Origin: Pseudomonas rubra
GTDB taxonomy: Bacteria; Pseudomonadota; Gammaproteobacteria; Pseudomonadales; Pseudomonadaceae
Assembly: GCF_028656935.1 (NCBI RefSeq)
Contig: NZ_JAMDGZ010000033.1
Span: forward strand, 1-64,000
DNA length: 64,000 nucleotides
Direction: 5' to 3'
The notes under the pieces are model-generated. The model was not told the DNA's origin, made no database searches, and saw only the letters and a list, made by a program, of their open reading frames with translations. Below are positions 7,873 to 17,574 of this stretch, in pieces (the stretch's first letter is position 1; every line of letters begins with the position of its first letter). Made by a program: the position numbers and the translations under genes.

Positions 7873-9069
7873 TCAAGTGGTTGCGGTGGTAAGCCCCAGG
7901 GCGCGAGCCCCGGGCAATTTCAACACCATCGGCAGCGGCAGCAGGGTCAGCAGCGCGGCGAGGATGAAGGTGTGTTCGAAGGCCTGGGCGCCGGGCAGCA
8001 ATTGATTAAGCACCGCGCCGAGCACAGCGACGCCCAGGCAGAAACTTAGCTGCCGGTTGAGGTTCCACACGGCGCTGGCCTGGCCCATCTGCTGCGGTGT
8101 GATGGCCAGAAAGGCCAGGCTTTGTGCGCTGCTGCTGCACAGGCTGCTGCCCAGGCCGAGCAGGGCGAAGATCACGGTGAGCCAGGCGTGGTGCGTAGCG
8201 ACCCAGGGCGAGGCCAGGCACAGCAGTGCGCTGCACTGAATCAGCATACCGGCGCTCAGCAGACACTTGGGCCCGGTCAGGTTGAAGCGCCAGCGCACAA
8301 AGGCAATCGCACCCAAGGCGCCCACTGCCCAAGGCAACATCAGCGCACCAGTGACCGTGGCGCTCAGCCCTAGGCGCTGTTGCAGGTACAAGGCTGCTAC
8401 CAGGTTGGCGCCGATGAACACCCCCGGCACGCACAGGTAGATCAACATTGCCGTGCGCAGCAGCGGTTGACCCAGCAGTCGCAGGTCGAGTATCGACTGT
8501 GGGGCCGGCAAGGGCTGGTTGGTCGGCAGCCAGGCCAGCACCAGTGCGCCGGTTATCAAGGTCAGTGGCAGCATGGCATAGAAGATCCAGCGCCACGAGC
8601 CGTGGTCGACTACCACGCCACCCAGTGCCGGCGACAGGGCCGGGACCAGCAGGGCGACCATCATCACCAGCGAGGTCAGGTGGTGACGTTGCTCAGGCGC
8701 ATACAAGCGATAAGCCATGGCCTGGCCCACCGGGATCAACAGGCCGCCACCCAGGCCTTGCAGCAGGCGCCAGCTCAGCAGGCTTTCGATCGAACCGGAG
8801 CCACCGGCCAGGGCCGAACCCAGGCCGAACAGCGCCAGCGACAGCAGCAGCGCAGAGCGCTCGCCCAGGCGAGTGGCCAGCCAGCTACCCAGCGGGATCG
8901 CCAGGGTCAGGCCGAGCATGTACAGGTTGCTGACCCAGCTCAGTTGCGCCACCGAGGCGTGCAGCTCCTGGCCTAGCACTGGGTAGGCGGCGTTGAGAGC
9001 GAACATATTGAGCAGGTCTAGGGTAAAACCCAGCAGGTAAACCAGGGTGACTTTCGAGCGATAGGGCAT
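7873..9069 (-). CDS. MFS transporter, DHA2-like drug exporter
   Basis: A 398-residue inner-membrane protein with about 12 hydrophobic segments. The family signals are LDLLNMFALNAAYPVL in helix 1, WVSNLYMLGLTLAIPLGSWLATRLGER (antiporter motif A region, helices 2-3), RLLQGLGGGLLIPVGQA (motif B region, helix 4) and WRWIFYAMLP after helix 5, as in QacA/EmrB-type exporters. It is divergent from a LysR gene with about 113 bp between them, the usual layout for a LysR-controlled efflux gene. The substrate is unknown. Confidence 0.88.
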   Translation of the reverse strand: MPYRSKVTLVYLLGFTLDLLNMFALNAAYPVLGQELHASVAQLSWVSNLYMLGLTLAIPLGSWLATRLGERSALLLSLALFGLGSALAGGSGSIESLLSWRLLQGLGGGLLIPVGQAMAYRLYAPEQRHHLTSLVMMVALLVPALSPALGGVVVDHGSWRWIFYAMLPLTLITGALVLAWLPTNQPLPAPQSILDLRLLGQPLLRTAMLIYLCVPGVFIGANLVAALYLQQRLGLSATVTGALMLPWAVGALGAIAFVRWRFNLTGPKCLLSAGMLIQCSALLCLASPWVATHHAWLTVIFALLGLGSSLCSSSAQSLAFLAITPQQMGQASAVWNLNRQLSFCLGVAVLGAVLNQLLPGAQAFEHTFILAALLTLLPLPMVLKLPGARALGLTTATT

Positions 9070-9182
9070 GACAACGCCGAGGGGCTGGAGGAAGGCGCAG
9101 TCTAAAAGGTTGCCGATGCTTGAATAAGGTGTGAAAAATCGGCAGATTGTCCAAATTATTTTGACAATGGCGAATGCGACTC

Positions 9183-10091
9183 ATGGTCAGCCTCGACCGC
9201 TTCGAACTGTTCTGCGCCGTGGTCCAGGCCGGCTCCTTCACTGGCGCCGCCGAGCGCCTGCAGCAAACCCGTGCGGCGGTGAGCTTCAGCATCAAGCAGC
9301 TGGAAGCGGAGCTGGGCGTGACCCTGCTGACCCGTACCACGCGCAGCATCGCCTTGACGCAAGCGGGCGAGCGCTTCTACCAGCGTTGCCTGCAAGTAGT
9401 TGAGGACGCACGCCTGGCCATCGACGAAGCGCGCGCCGAGCATGGCGGCCTGCAGGGCAGCTTGCGTATTACCTCCACGGTTGAATACGGGCTCAAAGTC
9501 CTCGCCCCGGCATTGCAGGCATTTTGCCATTTGCATCCTGAGCTGAGCGTGCGCCTGGAAACCCATACGGCCCAGGTCGACCTGGTGCGTGAGCGATTCG
9601 ATGTGGCCATTCGCCTGGGCCAGGCGCAGGACTCCCATTACCGTGGCGTGTGCCTGGCGACCTACGACGTACGCCTGGTGCTGGCCCCCAGCCTGCTGGC
9701 CGCTCATGGTCCGCGGCTGATCGACTCACCCGGGCACCTGGCGAAGGTGGCGCAACTGGTGCACAGTCGCTTCGAGCAAAACAATCGCTGGACGTTGCTC
9801 GACAGCCAGGCACGTAACTGCTTGTATGCGCCCCAGGGCACGCCGCTGCTGGTCGCCGACAATGCGTCGATTCTGCGCGCCTTTGCCCTGCAGGGCGCAG
9901 GCGTGGCGCTGTTGCCGGACTGGCTGGTGGCGGATGACCTGGCCAGTGGTCAGTTGCTCGATGCGCTGCCCGGCTACCGCTTTGCGCCGCAGACTGTCTA
10001 TGCCCTTTACCCCTCCAGCCGCCACGTTCCGCGCAAGGTTCGCGCTTGGATCGACTTCATCAAGGCTTACCTTGCCAAAGGGTTCCTATAG
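9183..10091 (+). CDS. LysR family transcriptional regulator, divergent from the MFS exporter
   Basis: A 302-residue LysR protein. The helix-turn-helix lies at about residues 3-60 (FCAVVQAGSFTGAAERLQQTRAA, SFSIKQLEAELGVTLLTRTTR) and the ligand-binding domain from about 85. An alternative ATG lies at 9174; 9183 (MVSLDRFELF) fits the family N terminus better, though neither has a strong ribosome site. It probably controls the divergent exporter operon at 9069-7468. Its 3' end is 4 bp from the end of the convergent fusA2 gene. Confidence 0.9.
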   Translation: MVSLDRFELFCAVVQAGSFTGAAERLQQTRAAVSFSIKQLEAELGVTLLTRTTRSIALTQAGERFYQRCLQVVEDARLAIDEARAEHGGLQGSLRITSTVEYGLKVLAPALQAFCHLHPELSVRLETHTAQVDLVRERFDVAIRLGQAQDSHYRGVCLATYDVRLVLAPSLLAAHGPRLIDSPGHLAKVAQLVHSRFEQNNRWTLLDSQARNCLYAPQGTPLLVADNASILRAFALQGAGVALLPDWLVADDLASGQLLDALPGYRFAPQTVYALYPSSRHVPRKVRAWIDFIKAYLAKGFL

Positions 10092-10095
10092 CCCG

Positions 10096-12201
10096 TCAGC
10101 CTTGCTTCTTGATAATCGCCTCACTGATGCTTGCCGGGGCCTCGGCGTACTTGGTGAACTCCATGGTGTAGCTGGCGCGGCCCTGGGTCATCGAGCGCAT
10201 CTGGGTGGAGTAGCCGAACATCTCGCCCAGTGGCACTTCGGCGCGCACCACCTTGCCCGCCGGGGTCTCGTCGCCGTCCTGAATCATCCCGCGGCGGCGG
10301 CTCAGGTCGCCCATGATGTCGCCCTGGTACTCCTCCGGCGTGACCACCTCGACTTTCATCACCGGCTCCAGCAGCACCGCGCCGCCTTTCTGCGCCAGTT
10401 GCTTGGTGGCCATGGACGCCGCGACCTTGAAGGCCATCTCGTTGGAGTCGACGTCGTGGTACGAGCCATCGAACACCGTGGCCTTGAGGCCAATCAGCGG
10501 ATAGCCGGCCAGCACCCCGTTTTTCATCTGCTCCTCGATGCCTTTCTGGATCGCCGGTATGTACTCGCGGGGCACCACACCGCCGACCACTTCGTTGATG
10601 AACTCCAGGCCTTCCTTGCCTTCCTCGCCGGGAGCGAAGCGGATCCAGCAGTGGCCGTACTGGCCACGGCCACCGGACTGGCGGACGAACTTGCCTTCGA
10701 TTTCGCAGGTGTTGCGGATCTTCTCGCGGTAGGCCACCTGGGGCTTGCCGATGTTGGCCTCGACGCCGAATTCGCGGCGCATGCGGTCGACGATGATGTC
10801 CAGGTGCAACTCGCCCATGCCGGAGATAATGGTTTGTGCGGTTTCTTCGTCGGTACGCACCCGGAACGAAGGGTCTTCCTGGGCCAGCTTGCTCAGGGCG
10901 ATGCCCATTTTCTCCTGGTCGGCCTTGGTTTTCGGTTCCACCGCTACCGAGATCACCGGGTCCGGGAAGTCCATGCGCTCAAGGATGATCGGTTTGTCGA
11001 TGTCGCACAGGGTGTCGCCGGTGGTGACGTCCTTCATGCCGATCAGCGCGGCGATGTCACCGGCGCACACGTCCTTGATCTCAGCACGCTGGTTAGCGTG
11101 CATCTGCACCATGCGGCCGATGCGTTCCTTCTTGCCCTTGACCGAATTGAGCACGGCGTTGCCGGAACTGAGCACGCCGGAGTAGACCCGGGCAAAAGTC
11201 AGGGTGCCGACGAAGGGGTCGGTGGCAATCTTGAAGGCCAGCGCCGAGAACGGTTCGTTATCGTCGGCGTGGCGTTCCAGGTGCTTGTCTTCGTGGTCCG
11301 GGTCGGTGCCATGGATCGCCGGGATTTCCGACGGCGCTGGCAGGTAGTCGATGACCGCGTCGAGCATCAGCGGCACGCCCTTGTTCTTGAAGGACGAGCC
11401 GCAGATTGCCGGCACGATCTCATTGGCGAGGGTGCGTTGGCGCAGGCCGGCCTTGATCTGCTCGTTGCTCAGTTCCTGGCCGTTGAGGTACAGCTCCATG
11501 AACTCGTCATTGGCTTCGGCGGCGGCTTCGACCAGGTGCGCACGCCACTCGTCGGCAAGCTCGCGCAGGTCGGCGGGAATCTCTTCTTCGCGGTAGCTGG
11601 TGCCCTGATCGTCTTCGTTCCAGTAAATGGCCTTCATCTTCACCAGGTCGATCTGCCCGACGAAGTGCTCCTCGGCGCCGATCGACAGCTGGATGGGCAC
11701 CGGGTGGTGGCCCAGGCGCTTGTCGATCTGCTTGACCACCTTCAAAAAGTCGGCGCCCTGGCGATCCATCTTGTTGACATAGGCCAGGCGTGGCACGTGG
11801 TATTTGTTGGCCTGGCGCCAGACCGTTTCCGATTGCGGCTCGACGCCGTCGGCGCCGCTGAACACCACCACCGCGCCGTCGAGCACCCGCAGCGAGCGCT
11901 CCACCTCGATGGTGAAGTCAACGTGGCCGGGGGTGTCGATGATGTTGAAGCGGTACTTGTCCTGGAACTGTTTGGTCGAGCCCTGCCAGAACGCCGTGGT
12001 CGCCGCCGAGGTGATGGTGATGCCGCGTTCCTGCTCCTGGGCCATCCAGTCCATGGTCGCAGCGCCGTCGTGCACCTCGCCCATCTTGTGGTTGACCCCG
12101 GTATAAAACAGGATGCGCTCGGTGGTGGTGGTCTTGCCGGCGTCAACATGGGCGACGATGCCGATGTTGCGGTACAGCTCGATGGGGGTGGTGCGCGCCA
12201 T
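10096..12201 (-). CDS. fusA2: Elongation factor G, second copy (fusA2 type)
   Basis: A full 701-residue translation GTPase. G1 is [15 protein letters not shown] (about 18-32), the switch II motif is DTPGHVDF, and G4 is [10 protein letters not shown]. Domains II-V follow, with GRGQYGH in domain IV. It lies away from any ribosomal-protein operon, whereas fusA1 of pseudomonads sits in the str operon; by that context and its sequence I call it fusA2. EF-G catalyses ribosomal translocation, and second copies may specialise in recycling or slow translation. The gene is single and convergent with the LysR gene. Confidence 0.93.
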   Translation of the reverse strand: MARTTPIELYRNIGIVAHVDAGKTTTTERILFYTGVNHKMGEVHDGAATMDWMAQEQERGITITSAATTAFWQGSTKQFQDKYRFNIIDTPGHVDFTIEVERSLRVLDGAVVVFSGADGVEPQSETVWRQANKYHVPRLAYVNKMDRQGADFLKVVKQIDKRLGHHPVPIQLSIGAEEHFVGQIDLVKMKAIYWNEDDQGTSYREEEIPADLRELADEWRAHLVEAAAEANDEFMELYLNGQELSNEQIKAGLRQRTLANEIVPAICGSSFKNKGVPLMLDAVIDYLPAPSEIPAIHGTDPDHEDKHLERHADDNEPFSALAFKIATDPFVGTLTFARVYSGVLSSGNAVLNSVKGKKERIGRMVQMHANQRAEIKDVCAGDIAALIGMKDVTTGDTLCDIDKPIILERMDFPDPVISVAVEPKTKADQEKMGIALSKLAQEDPSFRVRTDEETAQTIISGMGELHLDIIVDRMRREFGVEANIGKPQVAYREKIRNTCEIEGKFVRQSGGRGQYGHCWIRFAPGEEGKEGLEFINEVVGGVVPREYIPAIQKGIEEQMKNGVLAGYPLIGLKATVFDGSYHDVDSNEMAFKVAASMATKQLAQKGGAVLLEPVMKVEVVTPEEYQGDIMGDLSRRRGMIQDGDETPAGKVVRAEVPLGEMFGYSTQMRSMTQGRASYTMEFTKYAEAPASISEAIIKKQG

Positions 12202-12378
12202 GAGGGGTCACCTGTGTGATGCGGATGAAGAGGGTACTCCCAAGGTAGCAGAAGTGCGGCGGCTTGCACGGCGCACCATGGTTGAAACAGGTTCATCCAT
12301 GACTTGACTAACCATCGGTTGTAAAGCCTGGAGTGCTGACGCTTAATCCTTCTATTCGCTTGCCCATGGAGTCGCCCA

Positions 12379-13731
12379 ATGCCGCTGGAAAGATCCATCT
12401 ATGCCTGGTTCCAGAGCCATCCGCTGATTGCCGACCTGGTGGCGTTGCGCCCCACCTGCTGGTTCAATCCGGCCCTGGCAACGAGCGCCGAGGCCCTGGG
12501 TGATGTGGCGCTGACTGCCGAGGATATCCGTGAGGCCAGCGCCCGGCTCGAGCGCTTCGCCCCGTTCATTGCCTCGGCGTTTCCCGAGACCGTGGCCAGC
12601 GCTGGCATCATCGAATCGCCGTTGTTGCCGTTGCCCGCCCTGCAGGCCGTGCTCAGTGCCGAACAGCAACTTCCGGCAAGCGGCGCGCTGTGGCTCAAGG
12701 CCGATAACTTGCTGCCGATTTCCGGTTCGATCAAGGCCCGCGGCGGTATTTATGAAGTACTCAAGCACGCCGAAGACCTGGCCTTGGCCGGCGGCCTGCT
12801 GCAACCGGGCGACAGTTACGCGAAACTCGACAGTGAAACGGCCCGGGCGTTCTTCGGCGAGTACAGCGTCGCGGTCGGCTCCACTGGCAACCTCGGCCTG
12901 TCGATCGGCATCATCAGTGCGCGCCTGGGCTTCAAGGCCACGGTGCACATGTCCGCCGATGCCCGCCAATGGAAAAAGGATCGCCTGCGCGCCTGCGGTG
13001 TCGAGGTTCGCGAGTACAGCGCCGACTACAGCGTGGCGGTGGAGCAGGGGCGCCGGGAAGCCGGGGCCGATCCGCGTTGTCATTTCGTCGATGATGAAAA
13101 TTCGCTGAACCTGTTCCTCGGTTACGCTGTGGCCGCCGAGCGCCTGCAGCATCAGTTGACCGAGCAGGGCATAGTGGTCGACGCCGAGCATCCGTTGTTT
13201 GTCTACCTGCCCTGTGGTGTTGGTGGTGGCCCTGGTGGTGTGGCCTTTGGCCTCAAGCATATGTTTGGCGATGCAGTGCACTGTGTGTTTGCCGAGCCGA
13301 CTCATTCGCCGTGCATGTTCCTGGGGGTGTACACAGGCCTGCACGACGCAGTGTCGGTGTATGATTTCGGCATCGACAACCAGACCGCCGCCGACGGCCT
13401 GGCGGTGGGCCGGCCTTCGGGTTTTGTCGGCCGCTCGCTGCAACGCCTGATTGACGGCTACTACACTGTCAGTGACCAAACCCTGTATCGCCAGCTGGCG
13501 CAAATGCAGGCCTGTGAAGGCCTGGAGCTGGAGCCATCGGCGCTGGCCGGGCTGTCGGGCATGTTCAAGGTGCTGCAAGAGCAGCAAGGCTACCGCCAGC
13601 GCCTGGGTTTGAGCGACGAGCGTATGGCACGCGCCACCCACCTGGTCTGGGGCACCGGCGGCAGTATGGTGCCGCGTGACGAGATGGACCGCTACCTGGC
13701 CCAAGGTCGTGCCGAACTGGTCGGGCGTTGA
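12379..13731 (+). CDS. dsdA: D-serine ammonia-lyase
   Basis: A 450-residue PLP enzyme that would convert D-serine to pyruvate and ammonia. Lys119 in SGSIKARGG is the PLP Schiff-base lysine, [12 protein letters not shown] binds the phosphate side, and [16 protein letters not shown] is the glycine loop typical of DsdA. Length equals the family norm. A LysR gene begins 2 bp after its stop, so the two are co-transcribed. This differs from E. coli, where dsdC is divergent. No D-serine permease gene is next to it. Confidence 0.95.
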   Translation: MPLERSIYAWFQSHPLIADLVALRPTCWFNPALATSAEALGDVALTAEDIREASARLERFAPFIASAFPETVASAGIIESPLLPLPALQAVLSAEQQLPASGALWLKADNLLPISGSIKARGGIYEVLKHAEDLALAGGLLQPGDSYAKLDSETARAFFGEYSVAVGSTGNLGLSIGIISARLGFKATVHMSADARQWKKDRLRACGVEVREYSADYSVAVEQGRREAGADPRCHFVDDENSLNLFLGYAVAAERLQHQLTEQGIVVDAEHPLFVYLPCGVGGGPGGVAFGLKHMFGDAVHCVFAEPTHSPCMFLGVYTGLHDAVSVYDFGIDNQTAADGLAVGRPSGFVGRSLQRLIDGYYTVSDQTLYRQLAQMQACEGLELEPSALAGLSGMFKVLQEQQGYRQRLGLSDERMARATHLVWGTGGSMVPRDEMDRYLAQGRAELVGR

Positions 13732-13733
13732 GC

Positions 13734-14666
13734 ATGCTCAACCTGCCCGATCGCCTCGGCACCCGCTTGAGCGGCGCGCAGTTCGCCAACCTGCACACCT
13801 TCCTCGCGGTCGCCCGGCACCTGAGTTTCAGCCTTGCCGCGCAGGAGTTGTGCCTGACCGCCAGTGCCGTCAGCCATCGTATTGCCCGCCTGGAGCAGGC
13901 CCTGGCGCTACGCCTGTTCGAGCGCTTGACCCGGCGCATCCGCCTGACCGCCGAAGGTGAGCGGCTCTATCAGGTATTGCAGGGCTTCGAAGCGCAATTG
14001 CAGGAAGCCCTGCAACCGTCAACTGAAGAAGTCATCGGTGCCGTGAGCCTGTATGTGCGGCCTTCGCTGGCCCAGCACTGGCTGGTGCCACGCCTGGCGG
14101 ATTTCCAGCAGCGTTACCCGCAGGTCAGCCTGGATATTCGCACCGGCAACGACTCGGTAGATTTTCGCACCCGGCCGGTGGACCTGGCCTTGCTGTATGG
14201 TCATGGCGAGTTTCCGGGGTTGTGCAGCCAGCTGCTGATGGACGAAAGAATCGCCCCGGTGTGCAGCCCGCAGTATGCCGAACGCCATGGCCTGGTTGAC
14301 CACCCCGAGCGCCTGGCGGGGTGCACCTTGTTGCATGATGCCCTGGCCTGGGAGCAGGCCGCCTTTGACGCCGAATGGCAACGCTGGGCCGGCGAGCAAG
14401 CGGTGCAGCCGCACCTGCCCACAATCCACCTGACGTTCGACCGCTCCGACCTGTGCAGCGCCGCTGCCAGCCACCATGCTGGCGTGGCCATGGGGCGCCA
14501 GCGTCTGGTGCAACCGCTGCTGGACCAGGGCGCGCTGATCCTGCCCCTGGGGGACTTCAGCCAGACGGCGGGGCAGGGTTATTACCTGGTGCATCCGTTG
14601 CGGGAAACTTTGCCGCTACGCGTACGGGTGATGATCGAGTGGTTGCGTGAGTGCGCGGCCAACTGA
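13734..14666 (+). CDS. LysR family regulator linked to dsdA
   Basis: A 310-residue LysR regulator of the DsdC/GcvA type. The winged helix spans about residues 14-75 (ANLHTFLAVARHLSFSLAAQEL, SHRIARLEQALALRLFERLTRR) and the effector domain follows. ATG at 13734 is chosen; an in-frame TTG at 13728 overlaps the dsdA stop. The position directly behind dsdA suggests it senses D-serine and controls dsdA, like DsdC, but it is downstream rather than divergent. A REPIN closes the unit. Confidence 0.85.
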   Translation: MLNLPDRLGTRLSGAQFANLHTFLAVARHLSFSLAAQELCLTASAVSHRIARLEQALALRLFERLTRRIRLTAEGERLYQVLQGFEAQLQEALQPSTEEVIGAVSLYVRPSLAQHWLVPRLADFQQRYPQVSLDIRTGNDSVDFRTRPVDLALLYGHGEFPGLCSQLLMDERIAPVCSPQYAERHGLVDHPERLAGCTLLHDALAWEQAAFDAEWQRWAGEQAVQPHLPTIHLTFDRSDLCSAAASHHAGVAMGRQRLVQPLLDQGALILPLGDFSQTAGQGYYLVHPLRETLPLRVRVMIEWLRECAAN

Positions 14667-14669
14667 ATG

Positions 14670-14739
14670 GTGGGAGCGGGCTTGCCCCGCGAAGGGATGT
14701 GCCTGAAAGAATGCTATCGCGGGGCAAGCCCGCTCCCAC
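14670..14739. repeat. REPIN (paired REP elements), GCGGGCTTGCCCCGC type
   Basis: Two inverted 23-base REP units at 14670-14692 (GTGGGAGCGGGCTTGCCC...) and 14717-14739. The conserved GTGGGA tails point outwards, the opposite of the other five REPINs in the window. It lies between convergent genes. Confidence 0.9.
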
Positions 14740-14752
14740 TCAACTCCCGCAA

Positions 14753-15190
14753 TCAATCCCCAGCCTGAACCTGCAACAGCCATTGCCCGTCAACCTCACG
14801 CACCAGCCCGCTGGCCAGGAACAACGGCAACACACGTGCGTGCAACTGCGGCTCGACGAAGCCCTTGACCGCCGTCAGCTCCAGCGCGCCCAGGGCGGGC
14901 AGATCGGTCTTGGTGTACGACAACCAGGCTTTCTTCAGTGCATTGAGCACATCGCTGCCCGCGGTACTGGCAAAGCGTCGGTTGAGCGTGCGGCCGTCGA
15001 TAACGAAGGTGTGCTGGTGCTCGTAGCCGCTTTCGTCACCACCACTGGCGTGGCAACGGCTGCAGGTGCACGGGCCGTCGCCGAAGGCGTTCGCCAGGTA
15101 GCTGTTGAAATCCACCACGGGCTTGAGCCCCAGGCGCTTGTCGACCTCGAACATGTCCGAGGTCAGGTTCTGTTCAGCACTCAATGTCAT
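14753..15190 (-). CDS. Conserved hypothetical protein with a Cys cluster
   Basis: A 145-residue soluble protein that I do not recognise. A CTCSRCHASGG segment at about residues 40-50 carries three Cys and one His in a row and could hold a metal. The rest is mixed helix and strand (SDVLNALKKAWLSYTKTDLPALGALEL). No signal peptide or membrane helix is seen. The gene has its own upstream region facing the 95-residue gene at 15357. Confidence 0.7.
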   Translation of the reverse strand: MTLSAEQNLTSDMFEVDKRLGLKPVVDFNSYLANAFGDGPCTCSRCHASGGDESGYEHQHTFVIDGRTLNRRFASTAGSDVLNALKKAWLSYTKTDLPALGALELTAVKGFVEPQLHARVLPLFLASGLVREVDGQWLLQVQAGD

Positions 15191-15356
15191 TCCTCTGACG
15201 GGTTTTTACCGGGGGCACAATACCAGCCAAGGCGGGTTGAGGGTACCTTCGTGCGTCGTCTCGTCGATGGGCACGGGCTTTTTCCGAGCGGCTCCATTAC
15301 CCTATGCGCCCCCGAGCGTCAGCTGACGCCGTTTTTCCTGTCGTTGGAGTTCCACC

Positions 15357-15644
15357 ATGTACAACTACACTGCCACCGTGACCGTCAGCGACGACCAGCA
15401 TGATGATGTTGAAGCGGCGGAAAACATCGGTATTCGGGTGGGCCTTGAAGCCGTTACCGAGACGCTGAAGAAGGTGCACTTTGTCGGGACCCTGGCCGCC
15501 CCGGAAAACGCGACGCATATCTGCGTGACCCTGGAAAATGGCCTGACCTACTACGGCCCGATCGTCAACGGCCACGCTGAGCTTGAAGGCGGCTGGATCG
15601 CCTTCGAGAGCGACATGCTCACCCCCGAAGAACTGGGCCTGTAA
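15357..15644 (+). CDS. Small hypothetical protein
   Basis: A 95-residue acidic protein (pairs such as SDDQHDDVEAAENIG) with a beta-rich C-terminal half (THICVTLENGLTYYGPIVNG). TTGGAG precedes the ATG by 7 bases. I do not recognise the family. It has no signal peptide and no obvious functional partner nearby. Confidence 0.7.
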   Translation: MYNYTATVTVSDDQHDDVEAAENIGIRVGLEAVTETLKKVHFVGTLAAPENATHICVTLENGLTYYGPIVNGHAELEGGWIAFESDMLTPEELGL

Positions 15645-15749
15645 GCCACCCCGATTTATTTTCATCGCTCTGCATCCAGATTGCGTTCAGCCGGGTAGTA
15701 CCTGTAGCAGCCCTTGAAGCTGCTGAGCTGATTACCTTCTGGAGAGCCG

Positions 15750-16286
15750 ATGATGAACGCCAAACCGATCGTTACCCTGGCCCGTGCCTGCCTTGCCGGC
15801 ACTTGCCTGTTGTTGATGTCAACTGCCCACAGCGCCGTACCAGACAACATCAAGGTACCGGACGGCCACAAAATCGCCCTGCAAACTGTCGGCATCGGCG
15901 AGATCACCTACGAGTGTCGGGCCAAGGCCGACAGCCCCGAGCAGACAGAGTGGGTATTTGTCGGCCCCAACGCGGTGCTCAAGGACCGCAGCGGCAAGGC
16001 GGTAGGCAGGTACTTCGGGCCACCCGCCACCTGGCAGGCCGAGGATGGCTCGAAAGTCACCGGTACGCAGTTGGCAGTTGCGCCGTCCAGCCCAGGCAAC
16101 CTGCCGTATCAATTGGTCAAGGCCAACCCCGCCGAAGGTCAGGGTGCAATGACGGGCGTCACCTATATCCAGCGCGTCGCGCTCAAAGGTGGGGTTGCGC
16201 CGACCAGCCCTTGTGGCGCCGCGCAGAAAGGCAGCCGAGAGGTGGTCAACTACCAGGCCGACTACATCTTCTGGGCCGCGCAGTAA
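15750..16286 (+). CDS. DUF3455 family secreted protein
   Basis: A 178-residue protein with a signal peptide (hydrophobic core about 9-26, likely cut after STAHSA). The mature part matches the DUF3455 pattern: VPDGHKIALQTVGIGEITYECRAK near the start, FVGPNAVLKDRSGKAVGRYFGPPATWQ in the middle, YIQRVALKGGVAP late, and a terminal Cys region (TSPCGAAQKG). Function unknown; probably periplasmic. It lies 56 bp before an ECF sigma gene on the same strand, and may belong to that unit. Confidence 0.82.
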   Translation: MMNAKPIVTLARACLAGTCLLLMSTAHSAVPDNIKVPDGHKIALQTVGIGEITYECRAKADSPEQTEWVFVGPNAVLKDRSGKAVGRYFGPPATWQAEDGSKVTGTQLAVAPSSPGNLPYQLVKANPAEGQGAMTGVTYIQRVALKGGVAPTSPCGAAQKGSREVVNYQADYIFWAAQ

Positions 16287-16342
16287 AGGCCTGGGCAAAG
16301 TCGTCTACGCTGCACAGGAACCCCTGACCACGGCCAGTACCT

Positions 16343-16870
16343 GTGACCTTGCCTGAGCACCTGTTCGACTATGAAGCCCACCTGGCGGCCTGCGCCCGCG
16401 GCGACCGCCAGGCGCTGCAGCGTTTGTACCAGCAGGAAGGGCCGCGGCTGTACGGTGTGCTGCTGCGCCTTGTGCGTGAACCGGCGGTTGCCGAGGATCT
16501 GCTGCACGATGCCTTTTTGCGCATCTGGGCCGGCGCCGGAAGTTTCGATGCACAGCGTGGCAGCGCGCGGGGTTGGATCTTCAGTGTGACCCGGCACCTG
16601 GCACTCAACGACCTGCGCAAACGCCAGCGCGATGCGCCGCAATCGGTATTGCTGGAAGAGGTGGGCGAGGGCCTGGAGGCCAGCCTGCAGTCGACGCGTA
16701 TCTACCAGTGCCTGGAACAACTGCCGTCAGAGCGCCGCGCTTGTATCCTGCATGCCTATGTCGATGGTTTTTCCCATGCCGAAATCGCTGCCAAGTTGGG
16801 CGCGCCGCTCGGCACGGTAAAAGGCTGGGTAAAGCGCAGCCTGGTCGCCTTGCGGGAGTGCTTGGGATGA
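16343..16870 (+). CDS. ECF sigma factor (SigK-like)
   Basis: A 175-residue sigma-70 family protein of group 4. Region 2 spans about residues 20-85 (LVREPAVAEDLLHDAFLRIWAG and FSVTRHLALNDLRKRQRD) and region 4 about 115-170 (CLEQLPSERRACILHAYVDG, then HAEIAAKLGAPLGTVKGWVKR). GTG at 16343 is the only start that gives a normal N terminus. Its TGA overlaps the ATG of the anti-sigma gene (ATGA), so the two are translationally coupled. It would direct RNA polymerase to a small stress regulon, possibly including the upstream DUF3455 gene. Confidence 0.9.
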   Translation: MTLPEHLFDYEAHLAACARGDRQALQRLYQQEGPRLYGVLLRLVREPAVAEDLLHDAFLRIWAGAGSFDAQRGSARGWIFSVTRHLALNDLRKRQRDAPQSVLLEEVGEGLEASLQSTRIYQCLEQLPSERRACILHAYVDGFSHAEIAAKLGAPLGTVKGWVKRSLVALRECLG

Positions 16871-17571
16871 ACGACGAACATGACGGCGCTCAGGATGAAC
16901 TGGACACCCTGGCTGCGGAGTATGTGCTGGGGACGCTGGCCGCCGGGCCGCGCACCGAGGTCGAGCAGCGCCTGGGTCATGATGCCGAACTGCGTGCGGC
17001 GGTAGATGCTTGGGAGCAGAGGCTTGAGCCATTGGGTGCGCTGGCGCCGGCACAGGCACCGTCAGCCGGATTATGGCGACGGATCGAGCGCAGCCTTGGC
17101 CAATCCACTGCGCCGGATTCAACGTCCTGGTGGAACCGTCTGGCGCTGTGGCGTGGGCTGAGTGCGGCGGGGCTGGCCGCGACCCTGATACTGGGCGCCT
17201 TGCTGCTGATCCGCGAGGTGCCGGTCAGCACGCCGAGCTACCTTGTAGTATTGGTTGCGCCGCTGGATAAGTCCCCCGGTTGGGTGATCCAGGCCAGCGA
17301 CCAACAGAGTATCCGCCTGATTCCGCTGGGTGTGGTCGAAGTACCGCAGGACAAAGCGCTGCAGTTCTGGACCAAGGGCAAGGACTGGCAGGCGCCGGTG
17401 TCACTCGGCCTGGTCAAGCCGGGGCAAACCTTGCAAGTGCCGCTCGACAGCCTGCCGCCACTGGAGTCCGAGCAGTTGTTCGAGTTGACCCTGGAAGGGC
17501 CCAACGGTTCCGCCACCGGTAAGCCGACCGGGCCGATCCAGTTTATCGGCCGGGCGGTGAAGGTCCTCTGA
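16867..17571 (+). CDS. Anti-sigma factor, RskA-like
   Basis: A 234-residue membrane anti-sigma factor. The N-terminal cytoplasmic part (about 1-95) has the helix DELDTLAAEYVLGTLAAGPRT that binds the sigma factor. One transmembrane helix lies at about 97-117 (LSAAGLAATLILGALLLI). The periplasmic RskA domain follows (WVIQASDQQSIRLIPLG, QLFELTLEGPNGS). It overlaps the sigma gene by the ATGA junction. It should hold the upstream ECF sigma inactive until a periplasmic or redox signal; the signal is unknown. The reading frame is open upstream of this ATG, but that part is sigma-gene shadow. Confidence 0.88.
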   Translation: MNDEHDGAQDELDTLAAEYVLGTLAAGPRTEVEQRLGHDAELRAAVDAWEQRLEPLGALAPAQAPSAGLWRRIERSLGQSTAPDSTSWWNRLALWRGLSAAGLAATLILGALLLIREVPVSTPSYLVVLVAPLDKSPGWVIQASDQQSIRLIPLGVVEVPQDKALQFWTKGKDWQAPVSLGLVKPGQTLQVPLDSLPPLESEQLFELTLEGPNGSATGKPTGPIQFIGRAVKVL

Positions 17572-17574
17572 CGA

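Noticed and set aside
9826..12219. 797-codon plus-strand ORF antisense to fusA2
   Set aside because: It is the mirror frame of a high-GC conserved gene; the product is His/Val/Leu-rich without domain patterns.
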